Shown: positions 26,911 through 34,682 of the stretch, piece by piece
Layout: each line of letters starts with the position of its first letter
How positions within the stretch are numbered: position 1 is the first letter of the stretch
Assembly (NCBI RefSeq): GCF_016900115.1
Contig: NZ_JACJJQ010000005.1
Coordinates: 1 to 64,000, forward strand
Direction: 5' to 3'
Length of the DNA stretch: 64,000 nt
From: Limosilactobacillus alvi
GTDB lineage: Bacteria > Bacillota > Bacilli > Lactobacillales > Lactobacillaceae
The notes under the pieces: model-generated
The model's input: only the letters and a program-made list of their open reading frames with translations
The model's database searches: none
Told to the model about the DNA's origin: nothing
Position numbers and translations under genes: made by a program

Positions 26911-27583
26911 ATTTAACTTGGGTCAATTGACCATCTTCGATTTTAGTAATCCGATCGGCGAATGGCATTAACCGTTGATCGTGAGTCACCACTACTACTG
27001 CCTTTTGTCGCTTGGTTGCTAGGTCTTTAAATAACTGACCAACAGTTTTTACTCGTTCGCTGTCTAAGGCCGCAGTTGGTTCATCAGCTAAGATAATTGG
27101 TGGATTAGCATACAAGGCCCGAGCAATTGCTACCCGTTGATTTTGACCACCTGAAAGCTGATCCGGAAACTTATGAACAAGTTGGCTAATCCCCAGTTCT
27201 TCTAGTAAATGTTGGAGTTCCGCTTGTGAAAGATTTCCCTGTTTTTTTACTCGATCAACCAGTTCAAACTGCTGTTGAACGGTTAAGTAAGGTAATAGGT
27301 TGTAGGACTGTAAGACAAAGCCAATCTCTTCAAGCCGCATTCGGTCGCGCTCTTTATTTGATAATTTGGTTGTCTCTTTTCCATTAATCAGGACTTGTCC
27401 TTCACTAGGGGATTGTAAACCACCGGTGATTGTCAAAAAGGTACTCTTCCCTGAACCAGAAGGACCAATTATGAGATTTAATTCACCCGTTGATGCTTGG
27501 AAATCAACCTTTTTCAACGCTTGAACCCGGCCAACACCTTCACCGTAGAACTTACTGATTTGTTTTAATTCAATTACTGGCAT
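26909..27583 (-). CDS. hrtA: ABC transporter ATP-binding protein, HrtA-like
   Basis: This 224-residue ATPase has Walker A GPSGSGKST near residue 40, signature LSGGQNQR near residue 143, Walker B IILADEPTAALD and VVVVTHDQRLM, with the YNLLPYLTV segment typical of the MacB/LolD group. It lies 10 nt after the permease gene and third after the TetR regulator. The order TetR-permease-ATPase is that of the heme-exporting hrtRBA operon of Lactococcus. The heme role is inferred from order and from the operator sequence. Confidence 0.85.
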   Translation of the reverse strand: MPVIELKQISKFYGEGVGRVQALKKVDFQASTGELNLIIGPSGSGKSTFLTITGGLQSPSEGQVLINGKETTKLSNKERDRMRLEEIGFVLQSYNLLPYLTVQQQFELVDRVKKQGNLSQAELQHLLEELGISQLVHKFPDQLSGGQNQRVAIARALYANPPIILADEPTAALDSERVKTVGQLFKDLATKRQKAVVVVTHDQRLMPFADRITKIEDGQLTQVK

Positions 27584-27593
27584 TTAATCCCTC

Positions 27594-28643
27594 CTAATTT
27601 AATGCATCTAGTGGCTGAACACGTTGGATTAATTTCACTGGAATCACTGAACTTAATGTTCCAAGGATGACCATTACTAAAGTCAAACCAATCGCAAGTG
27701 GCCAATTAATCAGAAATGGCATCGCTTCTGGCAAAGTTAAACTTGTCAAAGCCGTTAAGATCAGGCTTAACACGCCCCCAACAGCCATTAATAGGATTGC
27801 TTGACTAACTGTCGCTCGGACTAACGTACCCGTTGAAATTCCTTGGGCCCGTAAAACTGCATAGTTTGGGAGTTTTTGCATCGTTAAAATATATAAGAAG
27901 ACACCAATAATCGCCATTGAAATTACCATTAAGAAACCAATCATCGCTGCAAAGGTTTGATTTTGAGCGCTATAACCTGGTAATTTTTGGACATACTTAG
28001 CTTTGGTATAACTTTTTAGGTTGTCATGCTCATACTTGAATTGCCGGGTACTAAAAATTGCGCTAGCTCCGAATTGCCTCCCGCCTTTAAGTTGTTGCCA
28101 AACGCTTAATTGACTGTAGACAATTGGGGTCACATTTAAGGTACTTTGTTTAGCAAACCCTACAACCCGGTAAGTCTTGGCTTGACCACTAAACTTAATT
28201 TTTTGGTTTAAATGGTATCCCTTGTTCTTTAAAGAATCTGCCAAAACAACTTCGTTTGCTTTTTTCCACCAACGACCTTCACTCAAAGTAACCTTTTTGG
28301 CAATTGATTGATTTGCCTTCAACCCAATTAGTTGGGCACTTTGCTTATCCGCCCCATTTTTCTTGGTAATTACTAATGGACTTTGCCCAACTAATGAATC
28401 TCCAGCTTTTAATTTTGGGAGTTCATTTGCTGGAATCACTGATTGATTAAGATTGATATTGGCACCCTTATTTAAAATTACGGTTTGGGTTTGCCAACTA
28501 TCAACTGCAGCTGTGTTTTCTTTTGCCAGACCTAACATTAGCCCCAGTAACATAAAGATTAGGTAAGCAATTAAGGTTACCATCGTAACAATTAGGCCAT
28601 AGTGAACCTTTTCATGCTTCATTTCATTAAGCGCTAAAAACAA
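27594..28643 (-). CDS. hrtB: FtsX-like ABC permease, HrtB-like
   Basis: The 349-residue membrane protein begins MFLALNEMKHEKVHYGLIVT and has one N-terminal membrane segment, an extracellular domain (about 45-225) and three C-terminal segments ending RVQPLDALN, the normal FtsX plan. The opening resembles HrtB heme-efflux permeases. The start is TTG at 28643, one base after the TAA of the regulator, with GGAGGGAAA in front, so the two are translationally coupled. Export of heme or another toxic lipophilic compound is likely. Confidence 0.83.
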   Translation of the reverse strand: MFLALNEMKHEKVHYGLIVTMVTLIAYLIFMLLGLMLGLAKENTAAVDSWQTQTVILNKGANINLNQSVIPANELPKLKAGDSLVGQSPLVITKKNGADKQSAQLIGLKANQSIAKKVTLSEGRWWKKANEVVLADSLKNKGYHLNQKIKFSGQAKTYRVVGFAKQSTLNVTPIVYSQLSVWQQLKGGRQFGASAIFSTRQFKYEHDNLKSYTKAKYVQKLPGYSAQNQTFAAMIGFLMVISMAIIGVFLYILTMQKLPNYAVLRAQGISTGTLVRATVSQAILLMAVGGVLSLILTALTSLTLPEAMPFLINWPLAIGLTLVMVILGTLSSVIPVKLIQRVQPLDALN

Positions 28644-28644
28644 A

Positions 28645-29163
28645 TTATTTCCCTCCTAATAACTTTTTCAATACCGTTTCTAAACGTTGGAGAATTGCTT
28701 CTTCATCCTCTTCATCAAGTAAACATTCCCGCACTGCTTGGTGGGTTAGCGTCATCACCGCCCATGTCTCAGCCTTAAACCGTGGTGGCATAACCGGCTG
28801 ACTGTGCAAATAAGCCTCATTTACGGTATAGTGCAGAGTTATTAAATCCTTCAGTCCCTTAGCTTCCCCTTGTGTAATAAAACGGCACACTTGTTCTGTA
28901 TATTCCGCTGGAGTTTTAGCTAACCGCCCCGTTAATTCATCTTCTGAATGAATTTGATTAAGAGCTTGCCGCCATAACCACCAATAAGCATCCTCTAAAT
29001 CGCCAAAGTATTTATAAAAAGCGCCCCGGGCAATCTGTGCTTCCTTGACAATCCGAGCAACTTGAGCGTCTGGTAAGCCATAAGTACTAAATTCGTGGAG
29101 TAACGCAGCTTGAATCCGGTCCTTTTTTTCTGCTTTTAAGTTCTCAAATGTTTGACTAGGCAT
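28645..29163 (-). CDS. hrtR: TetR-family regulator, HrtR-like
   Basis: The 172-residue protein has a TetR DNA-binding domain (RIQAALLHEFSTYGLPDAQV near residue 15, then EAQIARGAFYKYFGDLEDAY) and an all-helical ligand domain. It is the first gene of the leftward operon with the permease and ATPase, and two TGACA-centred palindromes flank its promoter, so it is probably autoregulated. The ATG at 29163 is chosen because AAGGGGG is 7 nt upstream; in-frame ATGs at 29184 and 29169 lie within or against the operator and ribosome site. Confidence 0.85.
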   Translation of the reverse strand: MPSQTFENLKAEKKDRIQAALLHEFSTYGLPDAQVARIVKEAQIARGAFYKYFGDLEDAYWWLWRQALNQIHSEDELTGRLAKTPAEYTEQVCRFITQGEAKGLKDLITLHYTVNEAYLHSQPVMPPRFKAETWAVMTLTHQAVRECLLDEEDEEAILQRLETVLKKLLGGK

Positions 29164-29178
29164 TTCCATCCCCCTTAG

Positions 29179-29230
29179 TGACATCGTGTCATTTTGACTA
29201 ACTTTAACACTTGAAGTGACACAGTGTCAA
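29179..29230 (-). promoter_or_regulatory. hrt promoter flanked by two HrtR-type operators
   Basis: On the minus strand -35 TTGACA (29230-29225), a 17-nt spacer and -10 TTAAAG (29207-29202) drive the operon. The perfect palindrome TGACAC-A-GTGTCA (29217-29229) covers the -35, and TGACA-TCG-TGTCA (29179-29191) lies downstream of the -10. Both match the TGACAC/GTGTCA operator known for lactococcal HrtR. This arrangement predicts repression that is relieved when heme binds. Confidence 0.82.
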
Positions 29231-29240
29231 CTGTAGTTCA

Positions 29241-29279
29241 AAAAAAGATGAGTGCGATATTTCGCAACTCATCTTTTTT
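29241..29279 (-). terminator. Terminator of the zinc dehydrogenase gene
   Basis: AAAAAAGATGAGT at 29241-29253 pairs with ACTCATCTTTTTT at 29267-29279, with an inner GCGA/TCGC. It lies 28 nt after the stop of the leftward dehydrogenase gene and insulates the hrt promoter. Confidence 0.85.
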
Positions 29280-29307
29280 AAGATTTAGAGATTGATTTTT
29301 TAAGCGT

Positions 29308-30318
29308 TTAGGCTTCTTCGCCCCCGACCTTAACAATGGCCTTGGAGACCTTTCCTAACTTACCAGAAACAAATTTTTCAACCCCGTCTAAATCAAGTTC
29401 GTGGGAGAAAAGTGGTAGTGGGTCAACCTTGCCAGATGCCAATAAAGCAATTGAATCTTCGAAGGTGTAAGGATTAATGAAAGCCCCTTGAATTGTTAAT
29501 TGCTTTTGGAAAACATCGTAAGTGTTAACTGAGAACTTATCGTCTGGGTTACCAACTCCAAACATCAAAACTTGAGCGCCCCGAGCAGCGGCTGCTAAAG
29601 CTTGTTCTTGAGTTGCCGGTAAACCAACAGCTTCAACCACAATGTCAAAACTGTCGGCCGGGATTTCTTCCTTAGTGGTGTTAATCGTCTTTACCCCAAA
29701 GTGTTCACGGTTGTTAGCAAGCTTTTCGTCAGACCGACCAGCCAAAGTAACTTCGTGAACTCCCCGCGCCTTTAAAATTTGGGCAAAAAGTTGACCTTCA
29801 AACCCATCACCAAGTACTAATGCGCTTTGGTATGGGTGAGTTTCTAAGAGATCAACCCCATGCATTGCACAAGAAATTGGTTCAATTACCGCTGCGGCCT
29901 TCAAGGAAACGTTATCTGGAATTGGGTAAACAACCTTAGCTGGGGCTGTGAAGTATTCTTCAAACCCACCATCACGGGTAACCCCTACGGCATCAAGGTG
30001 TTCACATAATTCTGGCCGTTGCGTCCGGCAGTACTTGCATTGACCACAATAAATGTTTGGGTCAACCGTTACTCGGTCACCAACCTTAACATTCGTAACT
30101 GCAGAACCAACTTTTGCAACCACCCCTGAATTTTCGTGTCCCAAAACAATCGGTGGCACAGCAGAAGCAGACCCTGGTAACCCAGCGTACAAAGCCTTAT
30201 CCGTCCCACAAATCCCAGCAAAGGCAGTATGAACTAAGACTTCATCTGGCTTAACTTCAGGAACATCATATTCTTGAACTGCTAAATCCTTAATTTCTTG
30301 TAAAACAAGTGCTTTCAT
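29308..30318 (-). CDS. Zinc-dependent medium-chain dehydrogenase (alcohol/polyol type)
   Basis: The 336-residue enzyme has GICGTDKALYAG near residue 36 (catalytic Cys), LGHENSGVV near residue 59 (catalytic His-Glu), and a four-Cys structural zinc lobe NIYCGQCKYCRTQRPELC near residue 88. The Rossmann segment begins ALVLGDGFEGQLFAQIL near residue 166 and has GDGFEG in place of the common GxGxxG. It may act on sorbitol, galactitol-type polyols or simple alcohols. The promoter on the minus strand is TTGACA (30394-30389), 16 nt, TATACT (30372-30367). Confidence 0.88.
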   Translation of the reverse strand: MKALVLQEIKDLAVQEYDVPEVKPDEVLVHTAFAGICGTDKALYAGLPGSASAVPPIVLGHENSGVVAKVGSAVTNVKVGDRVTVDPNIYCGQCKYCRTQRPELCEHLDAVGVTRDGGFEEYFTAPAKVVYPIPDNVSLKAAAVIEPISCAMHGVDLLETHPYQSALVLGDGFEGQLFAQILKARGVHEVTLAGRSDEKLANNREHFGVKTINTTKEEIPADSFDIVVEAVGLPATQEQALAAAARGAQVLMFGVGNPDDKFSVNTYDVFQKQLTIQGAFINPYTFEDSIALLASGKVDPLPLFSHELDLDGVEKFVSGKLGKVSKAIVKVGGEEA

Positions 30319-30700
30319 TTTTCTCTCCCTCTCTCAACTTGTGAAAAAAATCATTTGATGGTTATAAGTATACTCGTTTTGCTTCTTGTGTCAACCGCTT
30401 GTCATATTTTTTCTTGTCACTTCATTACTTGAAAAGACCTTTAAAATAAGCAATATCAAGTCTTTATACTAGTCTAGGTTTTTTTACTTTCCTTTATTCT
30501 AAATTTGTGATTTTATCATCATAGTTAACCTTAACTATCCTAACCTACTTTTATTTAGAAATTAGTTATTCGCTTCAAAACGCTTAAAAACGGCATTTTC
30601 TATTGCAAGATATTATTTTTTATGCTAACCTAACAAAGGTGTTCCTTGAAAGTTAATCTTATACTTAGGAATAATTTCAGAATAGAAAGGTGGATTTGGC
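30319..30700. promoter_or_regulatory. Divergent promoter region of dehydrogenase and mntH, with candidate MntR sites
   Basis: The 382-nt gap holds the dehydrogenase promoter at its left end. Facing mntH are a perfect palindrome ATAGTTAA-CC-TTAACTAT (30521-30538) and TTATGCTAACCTAA (30620-30633), which resembles a TTAGGTTAACCTAA-like manganese-repressor site with two changes. Both are candidate MntR operators. No yybP-ykoY manganese riboswitch was recognised. Confidence 0.45.
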
Positions 30701-32284
30701 GTGGATAACACAAAAAATCAAGGCCGGAAGCATAAGTTAATTGAACATGCCAACGGGAAATCCTTGGAAGAAATTAACGGAACAGTTGAAGTACCACACG
30801 GTAAAAGCTTCTGGCGAACCCTCTTTGCATACTCTGGACCAGGGGCTTTAGTTGCCGTTGGTTATATGGATCCTGGTAATTGGTCGACTTCGATTACTGG
30901 GGGGCAGAGTTTCCAATATACATTAATGACGACCATCCTGATTTCAAGTTTGATCGCGATGTTACTACAAAACATGGCAGCCAAACTTGGGATCGTTAGC
31001 CAAATGGACTTAGCTCAGGCCATTCGGGCGCGGACCGGGAAGGCGTTAGGAATTATCTTATGGATTATGACTGAGCTAGCAATTATGGCTACTGATATTG
31101 CCGAAGTTATTGGAGCCGCAATCGCCTTGAACTTATTGTTCCATATCTCATTAATTACTGCGGTCTTCATTACGGTCCTCGATGTCTTGGTACTCTTACT
31201 ACTTACCAAGATTGGATTCAGAAAAATTGAGGCCTTAGTTGCTTGCCTAATTTTAGTAATTCTATTTGTCTTTGCTTATCAAGTTATCCTTTCAAAGCCT
31301 GACTGGGGTGCCGCTTTGGCTGGTTTAGTACCAACCCCGCATGCAATAGCTAGCAGTCCAGTAGTTGGCGGGATTTCACCATTAAGTGGTTCGTTAGGAA
31401 TTATTGGAGCGACCGTTATGCCGCACAACCTCTACCTTCACTCCGCCATATCACAGACACGGAAACTAGACCACACTAAAATTGAAGATATTCGTCAAAC
31501 CGTGCGATTTACAACTTGGGATTCTAATATTCAACTTTCCCTTGCCTTCATCGTTAACGCCTTGCTGTTAATTATGGGGGTTGCGGTCTTTAAGAACGGT
31601 GCGGTCAAAGACACTTCTTTCTTTGGTTTATATGAAGCCTTAAATAATACTTCAATGTTAAGCAATGGTATCTTGATCGCCGTTGCTAAGACTGGGGTGC
31701 TTTCGACACTCTTTGCGGTAGCACTGCTAGCTTCTGGACAAAATTCTACTATTACTGGTACTCTAACCGGGCAAGTAATCATGGAAGGTTTCGTCCACAT
31801 GCGGATGCCCCTCTGGGCCCGGCGATTAGTAACTCGGTTACTCTCCGTGATTCCTGTTCTCCTTTGTGTTGGGATGACGGCCGGTGAAACCGAACTTCAG
31901 CAACATTATGCTATTAATATGCTTATGGAAAATTCCCAAGTTTTCTTGGCCTTCGCTCTCCCATTCTCTATGTTACCACTCTTAATGATGACCAATAGTG
32001 AAGTAGAAATGGGTGAATTCAAAAATGCTACTTGGACTAGGTGGCTTGGGTGGATCTCTGTAATTGGTTTAACCTTCTTAAATCTAATGAACCTCCCAAG
32101 TACGTTCGAAGGCTTTGGCATTTGGAAAAAAGGTACCGCTGATCTCCTCGCTTACCTAGCAATCATTATCATTATTGCCCTCTTAACTTGGACCGTGGTT
32201 GAACTTTACCGTGGGAACAAACGCTTTGCTAAAGAACATCAAGCTCATCCTTGGGAAGATAGTACTAAAGCCGCTACCGATTAA
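30701..32284 (+). CDS. mntH: Nramp-family divalent metal transporter
   Basis: This 527-residue membrane protein has about 11 hydrophobic segments. It contains AVGYMDPGNWSTSITGG near residue 52 (the DPGN metal-binding motif of helix 1) and ATVMPHNLYLHSAISQ near residue 239 (the MPH motif of helix 6), which bind Mn2+ or Fe2+. The start is GTG at 30701 with AAAGGTGGA upstream. Lactobacilli import large amounts of manganese for oxygen defence, and MntH proteins are the usual route. It is a single gene. Confidence 0.95.
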   Translation: MDNTKNQGRKHKLIEHANGKSLEEINGTVEVPHGKSFWRTLFAYSGPGALVAVGYMDPGNWSTSITGGQSFQYTLMTTILISSLIAMLLQNMAAKLGIVSQMDLAQAIRARTGKALGIILWIMTELAIMATDIAEVIGAAIALNLLFHISLITAVFITVLDVLVLLLLTKIGFRKIEALVACLILVILFVFAYQVILSKPDWGAALAGLVPTPHAIASSPVVGGISPLSGSLGIIGATVMPHNLYLHSAISQTRKLDHTKIEDIRQTVRFTTWDSNIQLSLAFIVNALLLIMGVAVFKNGAVKDTSFFGLYEALNNTSMLSNGILIAVAKTGVLSTLFAVALLASGQNSTITGTLTGQVIMEGFVHMRMPLWARRLVTRLLSVIPVLLCVGMTAGETELQQHYAINMLMENSQVFLAFALPFSMLPLLMMTNSEVEMGEFKNATWTRWLGWISVIGLTFLNLMNLPSTFEGFGIWKKGTADLLAYLAIIIIIALLTWTVVELYRGNKRFAKEHQAHPWEDSTKAATD

Positions 32285-32393
32285 TAATTTACTATCGAAG
32301 ATAGGTTGGAATAACTTTAAATTCCCCAACTTTTATTTTCGGCTCTTCATCAACTGGTACTGATAGAATTTTTAAAACTAAATTGGTCTAATT

Positions 32394-32505
32394 TGAGAGA
32401 GGTTGGGAAAAAAGCTCCTTGACGGCCTTAGTTACTAAGTAACATTCGGAGATGCAAGAGAGGGTGGGAAGAAACGCTTGTTTTTTCCCACCCTCTTTCC
32501 TACGA
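32394..32505. repeat. Short copy of the intergenic element, middle deleted
   Basis: GAGAGGTTGGGAAAAAAGCTCCTTGACGG-type outer end is joined directly to TTAGTTACTAAGTAACATTCGGAGATG, then to a terminator stem AGAGGGTGGGAAGAAAC/GTTTTTTCCCACCCTCT (32458-32497). The orientation is reverse, as at 62.6 kb. The junction lies at a GGCCTTA shared by both sides of the deleted middle. It lies 110 nt after mntH and probably terminates it. Confidence 0.85.
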
Positions 32506-32609
32506 TTAGTAGTCAAGCGAAAAGTTATCGAAAATTAGCGTACACTAAACAAACCTGATCTAAATAAGAATTTAAAAATCAGGAAAAAGTGGTATATTAA
32601 AGAAGAGGG

Positions 32610-32856
32610 TTAACCCTCAACTAAGGGCCTTAAACCATGATACCGATAACGGTATCGATCATGGTGCTTGACAATGGCTAAGAGGCATTTTAGGGTCTTA
32701 TCCATCCAAGCTACCATTGCGACCTTATTCAGTTTTGGATAAGGTCGTTTTTCTTTACCGGTAGTAATAATCAACGATATGGCAAGGCGCATGATGCTGT
32801 TGGCGGATCATATTACCAACCGCAAAGTAGGCTAACTTCCGGGCAATTGGATTTTG
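32610..32856 (-). pseudogene. IS110-family transposase remnant (C-terminal part, frameshifted)
   Basis: Read leftward, one frame gives QNPIARKLAYFAVGNMIRQQ followed by ...DYYYR, then a stop; a second frame gives GKEKRPYPKLNKVAMVAWMD and KTLKCLLAIVKHH. Together these match the conserved C-terminus of IS110-family transposases (NP..RK...., YYxRLK..K.xxKVAxVAxMxKLL), broken by a frameshift near 32767. No N-terminal part remains. A palindrome CCATGATCGATACCG/ its complement near 32637-32663 and GAGGGTTAACCCTC near 32606 sit at its end. Confidence 0.65.
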
Positions 32857-32938
32857 TCACTCAATTTAATTGGATATTACTCAGTAAATTATGATAAAAC
32901 TGTCTTAGAAATCGCTGATAATTTTTCCTTTAATTTTG

Positions 32939-32977
32939 AAACCTCCTAGCTTTTTAAGAAAAACTAGGGGGTTTTTC
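32939..32977 (+). terminator. Hairpin before the Ser/Asn-rich membrane protein gene
   Basis: AACCTCCTAG at about 32940 pairs with CTAGGGGGTT at about 32964 with one G-T pair and is followed by TTTTT. It faces right and has no intact gene before it, so it probably survives from the decayed IS region or stops read-through from mntH. The rest of the 32285-33112 gap holds no ORF that I can support. Confidence 0.65.
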
Positions 32978-33112
32978 AAAAATTCTTCATCCTTCTTTAT
33001 TAGAATTTGAAGTTAGTCAACTTTAATTGAAAAAAATGATCGTTATTTTTCAACTATGGAAGCATAATGCTATAATTGAAACAACCAAATTAATGAAAAA
33101 GAGGTGAATACC

Positions 33113-33865
33113 TTGAATAATGATAATGAAAAAAAGCGTTTGAGCCGGGTCGACCTCTATGATAGCCCGGAACATAAACGTGCCCACCAACAAAAAAAGA
33201 AGAAACCGTTAATTCTCCATTTTAATGATCGCGATACTCCATCTTCAAAACAGCCTGTCCCAGGTACTCGGGCAGCCTTACGGATGGAAGAAAACGAGCA
33301 ACGGGCTAATCGTAAAAAAAACCATCGCCAACCAACGATTGTTACCACTACTAAACATAAAAGGCACCACTTAAAATTTACTGGTGGTAAAGGTCACCAT
33401 CGAATTTACAAAGCAGTCTTAGGTATCGCCGTTGCTGCCCTAGTAATTTTCTTTATCACCTTCCTTATTAAGCAACAAAATCCAGTAAGCACAAGCAGTG
33501 ACTCAACCGTTTCAACGAGCTCCTCACATAAAAAGAGCTCTTCTAGTAGCTCAAGTAGTAAAAAGAAGCACAAGCATCATTCAAGTAGTTCGACAACTTC
33601 GTCAACGGGAACCGATGATATCCAATCAACTTACGAGCTTCGTAATAATTCCACTCAACGATCAACAAATACCAATTCAACGACCAACACTAATACCAAT
33701 AATGGCAATACTAACAACACTGACACTCAACAAAAACAATCTAGTCAAGCAAGTTCAACAACAACTACCAACAATAATTCTAATAACAACAGCACTCCAT
33801 CAAACGCCAATAGTACGCAAACTAGTAGTGGTGCCAATAGTACTAATGCTAGTCAAACCAATTAA
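33113..33865 (+). CDS. Single-pass membrane protein with Ser/Thr/Asn-rich C-terminus
   Basis: This 250-residue protein has a basic N-terminal part rich in Lys, Arg and His (residues 1-100), one membrane segment (AVLGIAVAALVIFFITFLI near residue 101-119) and a low-complexity tail of Ser, Lys, Asn and Thr. The N-terminus is probably cytoplasmic and the tail in the wall. I do not recognise the family. A TTG at 33113 is preferred, because GAGGTG lies 6 nt before it and overlaps the in-frame GTG at 33104. A TATAAT -10 lies at 33070-33076. Confidence 0.72.
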   Translation: MNNDNEKKRLSRVDLYDSPEHKRAHQQKKKKPLILHFNDRDTPSSKQPVPGTRAALRMEENEQRANRKKNHRQPTIVTTTKHKRHHLKFTGGKGHHRIYKAVLGIAVAALVIFFITFLIKQQNPVSTSSDSTVSTSSSHKKSSSSSSSSKKKHKHHSSSSTTSSTGTDDIQSTYELRNNSTQRSTNTNSTTNTNTNNGNTNNTDTQQKQSSQASSTTTTNNNSNNNSTPSNANSTQTSSGANSTNASQTN

Positions 33866-33926
33866 ATAAATTTAACTTTCTAACCGATAAGTGTTACCAT
33901 AAAGGTTGAAAGGAAGCGTATTACTT

Positions 33927-34136
33927 ATGGAAATTAACGCAGATGCTTTAAAGAATTTTGAAAATTCAAAGTTTGATTTTGTGGACGCAAATGGAAAAGC
34001 TGTTGATTTCAATAACCTTGACGAAAATGGTAAGTATACTCTTCGAGACGGTGAAACAATCGTTGAAGACAATATGCATGCAAAGGATGTTGTTGAAACT
34101 ATCAATAATGAATACGGGAAAGAATTGGCAGTTTAA
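33927..34136 (+). CDS. Small unknown acidic protein (69 residues)
   Basis: The protein begins MEINADALKNFENSKFDFVD and is acidic and soluble. I do not recognise it. The ATG at 33927 lies about 13 nt after an AAAGGA site, a rather long spacing; the frame also opens at a TTG at 33906, which overlaps that site. It lies 61 nt after the membrane protein gene and may share its transcript. Confidence 0.65.
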   Translation: MEINADALKNFENSKFDFVDANGKAVDFNNLDENGKYTLRDGETIVEDNMHAKDVVETINNEYGKELAV

Positions 34137-34165
34137 TTTCCCGGGAAATACTAATTGAAAGTAGG

Positions 34166-34290
34166 GAGAGGCCGGGAAGAAACATGAGTTTCTTTCTGGC
34201 CTCTTTTTCATCTCCCAATGTTACTCAGCAACTACGATCAGGTAGGACTTTCTTACAAGCGGTATGATCTGCGTGAGCTCACGAACGACA
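34166..34290. repeat. Diverged copy of the intergenic element after the 69-residue gene
   Basis: The hairpin GAGGCCGGGAAGAAAC (34168-34183), loop ATGA, with GTTTCTTTCTGGCCTC (34188-34203) has one G-T pair and is followed by TTTTT. Then CATCTCCCAATGTTACTCAG and a degraded module follow, including TGAGCTCACGAACG where the full copies have TGGGCTCACAAACG. The orientation is as in the 12.2 kb copy. It terminates the upstream genes before the thrS leader. Confidence 0.75.
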
Positions 34291-34382
34291 GTAAATTTTC
34301 TCTGGTTACCTTATCTATAAGGATCGTCCTTTTTAATACGTCACCATCGAGAATTTTCCTGCTCTCTTTTTATTATCAACGC

Positions 34383-34410
34383 TTGACACTAAGGTTTAAA
34401 ATGCTATAAT
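34383..34410 (+). promoter_or_regulatory. Promoter of the thrS T-box leader
   Basis: Consensus -35 TTGACA (34383-34388), a 16-nt spacer and consensus -10 TATAAT (34405-34410) lie just upstream of the T-box leader. Confidence 0.85.
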
Positions 34411-34416
34411 CAGCAT

Positions 34417-34660
34417 TAATTGAAGGACATGTTAGTTTTGGATTCCTATTCAGGGAGCGGTTCCTAGGCTGGAAGAACCGTTAGGACCATTGCTAGTACC
34501 ACCTTCGTCTTTGACACCGAAATAAGGTGCTCCGGGTCGTGACCGTTATCCACCATTGAGAAGGTTTTTTGTGAACCTTAAATTTGGGTGGAACCACGCT
34601 GAGTTTTGTTAACCAACGTCCCTTAGATCGTTTTATCGATCTGAGGGACGTTTTTTATTT
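34417..34660 (+). ncRNA. T-box riboswitch, threonine-specific, controlling thrS
   Basis: The leader has a long stem I starting GAAGGAC and closing with CCTTC. Just before the closing strand is the specifier ACC (34498-34500, a Thr codon) followed by A. The T-box sequence GGGTGGAACCACG is at 34586-34598. A terminator (AACGTCCCTTAGATCG at 34615-34630 with CGATCTGAGGGACGTT and a T run) can be replaced by the antiterminator formed with the T-box. Uncharged tRNA-Thr is expected to turn on thrS. Confidence 0.93.
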
Positions 34661-34682
34661 TTATCAAAGGAGAGATTGATAC

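Noticed and set aside
30319-30700. yybP-ykoY manganese riboswitch before mntH
   Set aside because: No matching paired loops were seen; palindromic DNA sites explain the region better.
32610-32792. 60-codon minus-strand ORF as an intact gene
   Set aside because: It is the second half of a frameshifted IS110-type C-terminus with no ribosome site.
33498-33869. 123-codon ORF in the second frame
   Set aside because: It is a shadow of the Ser/Thr/Asn-rich tail of the gene at 33113.
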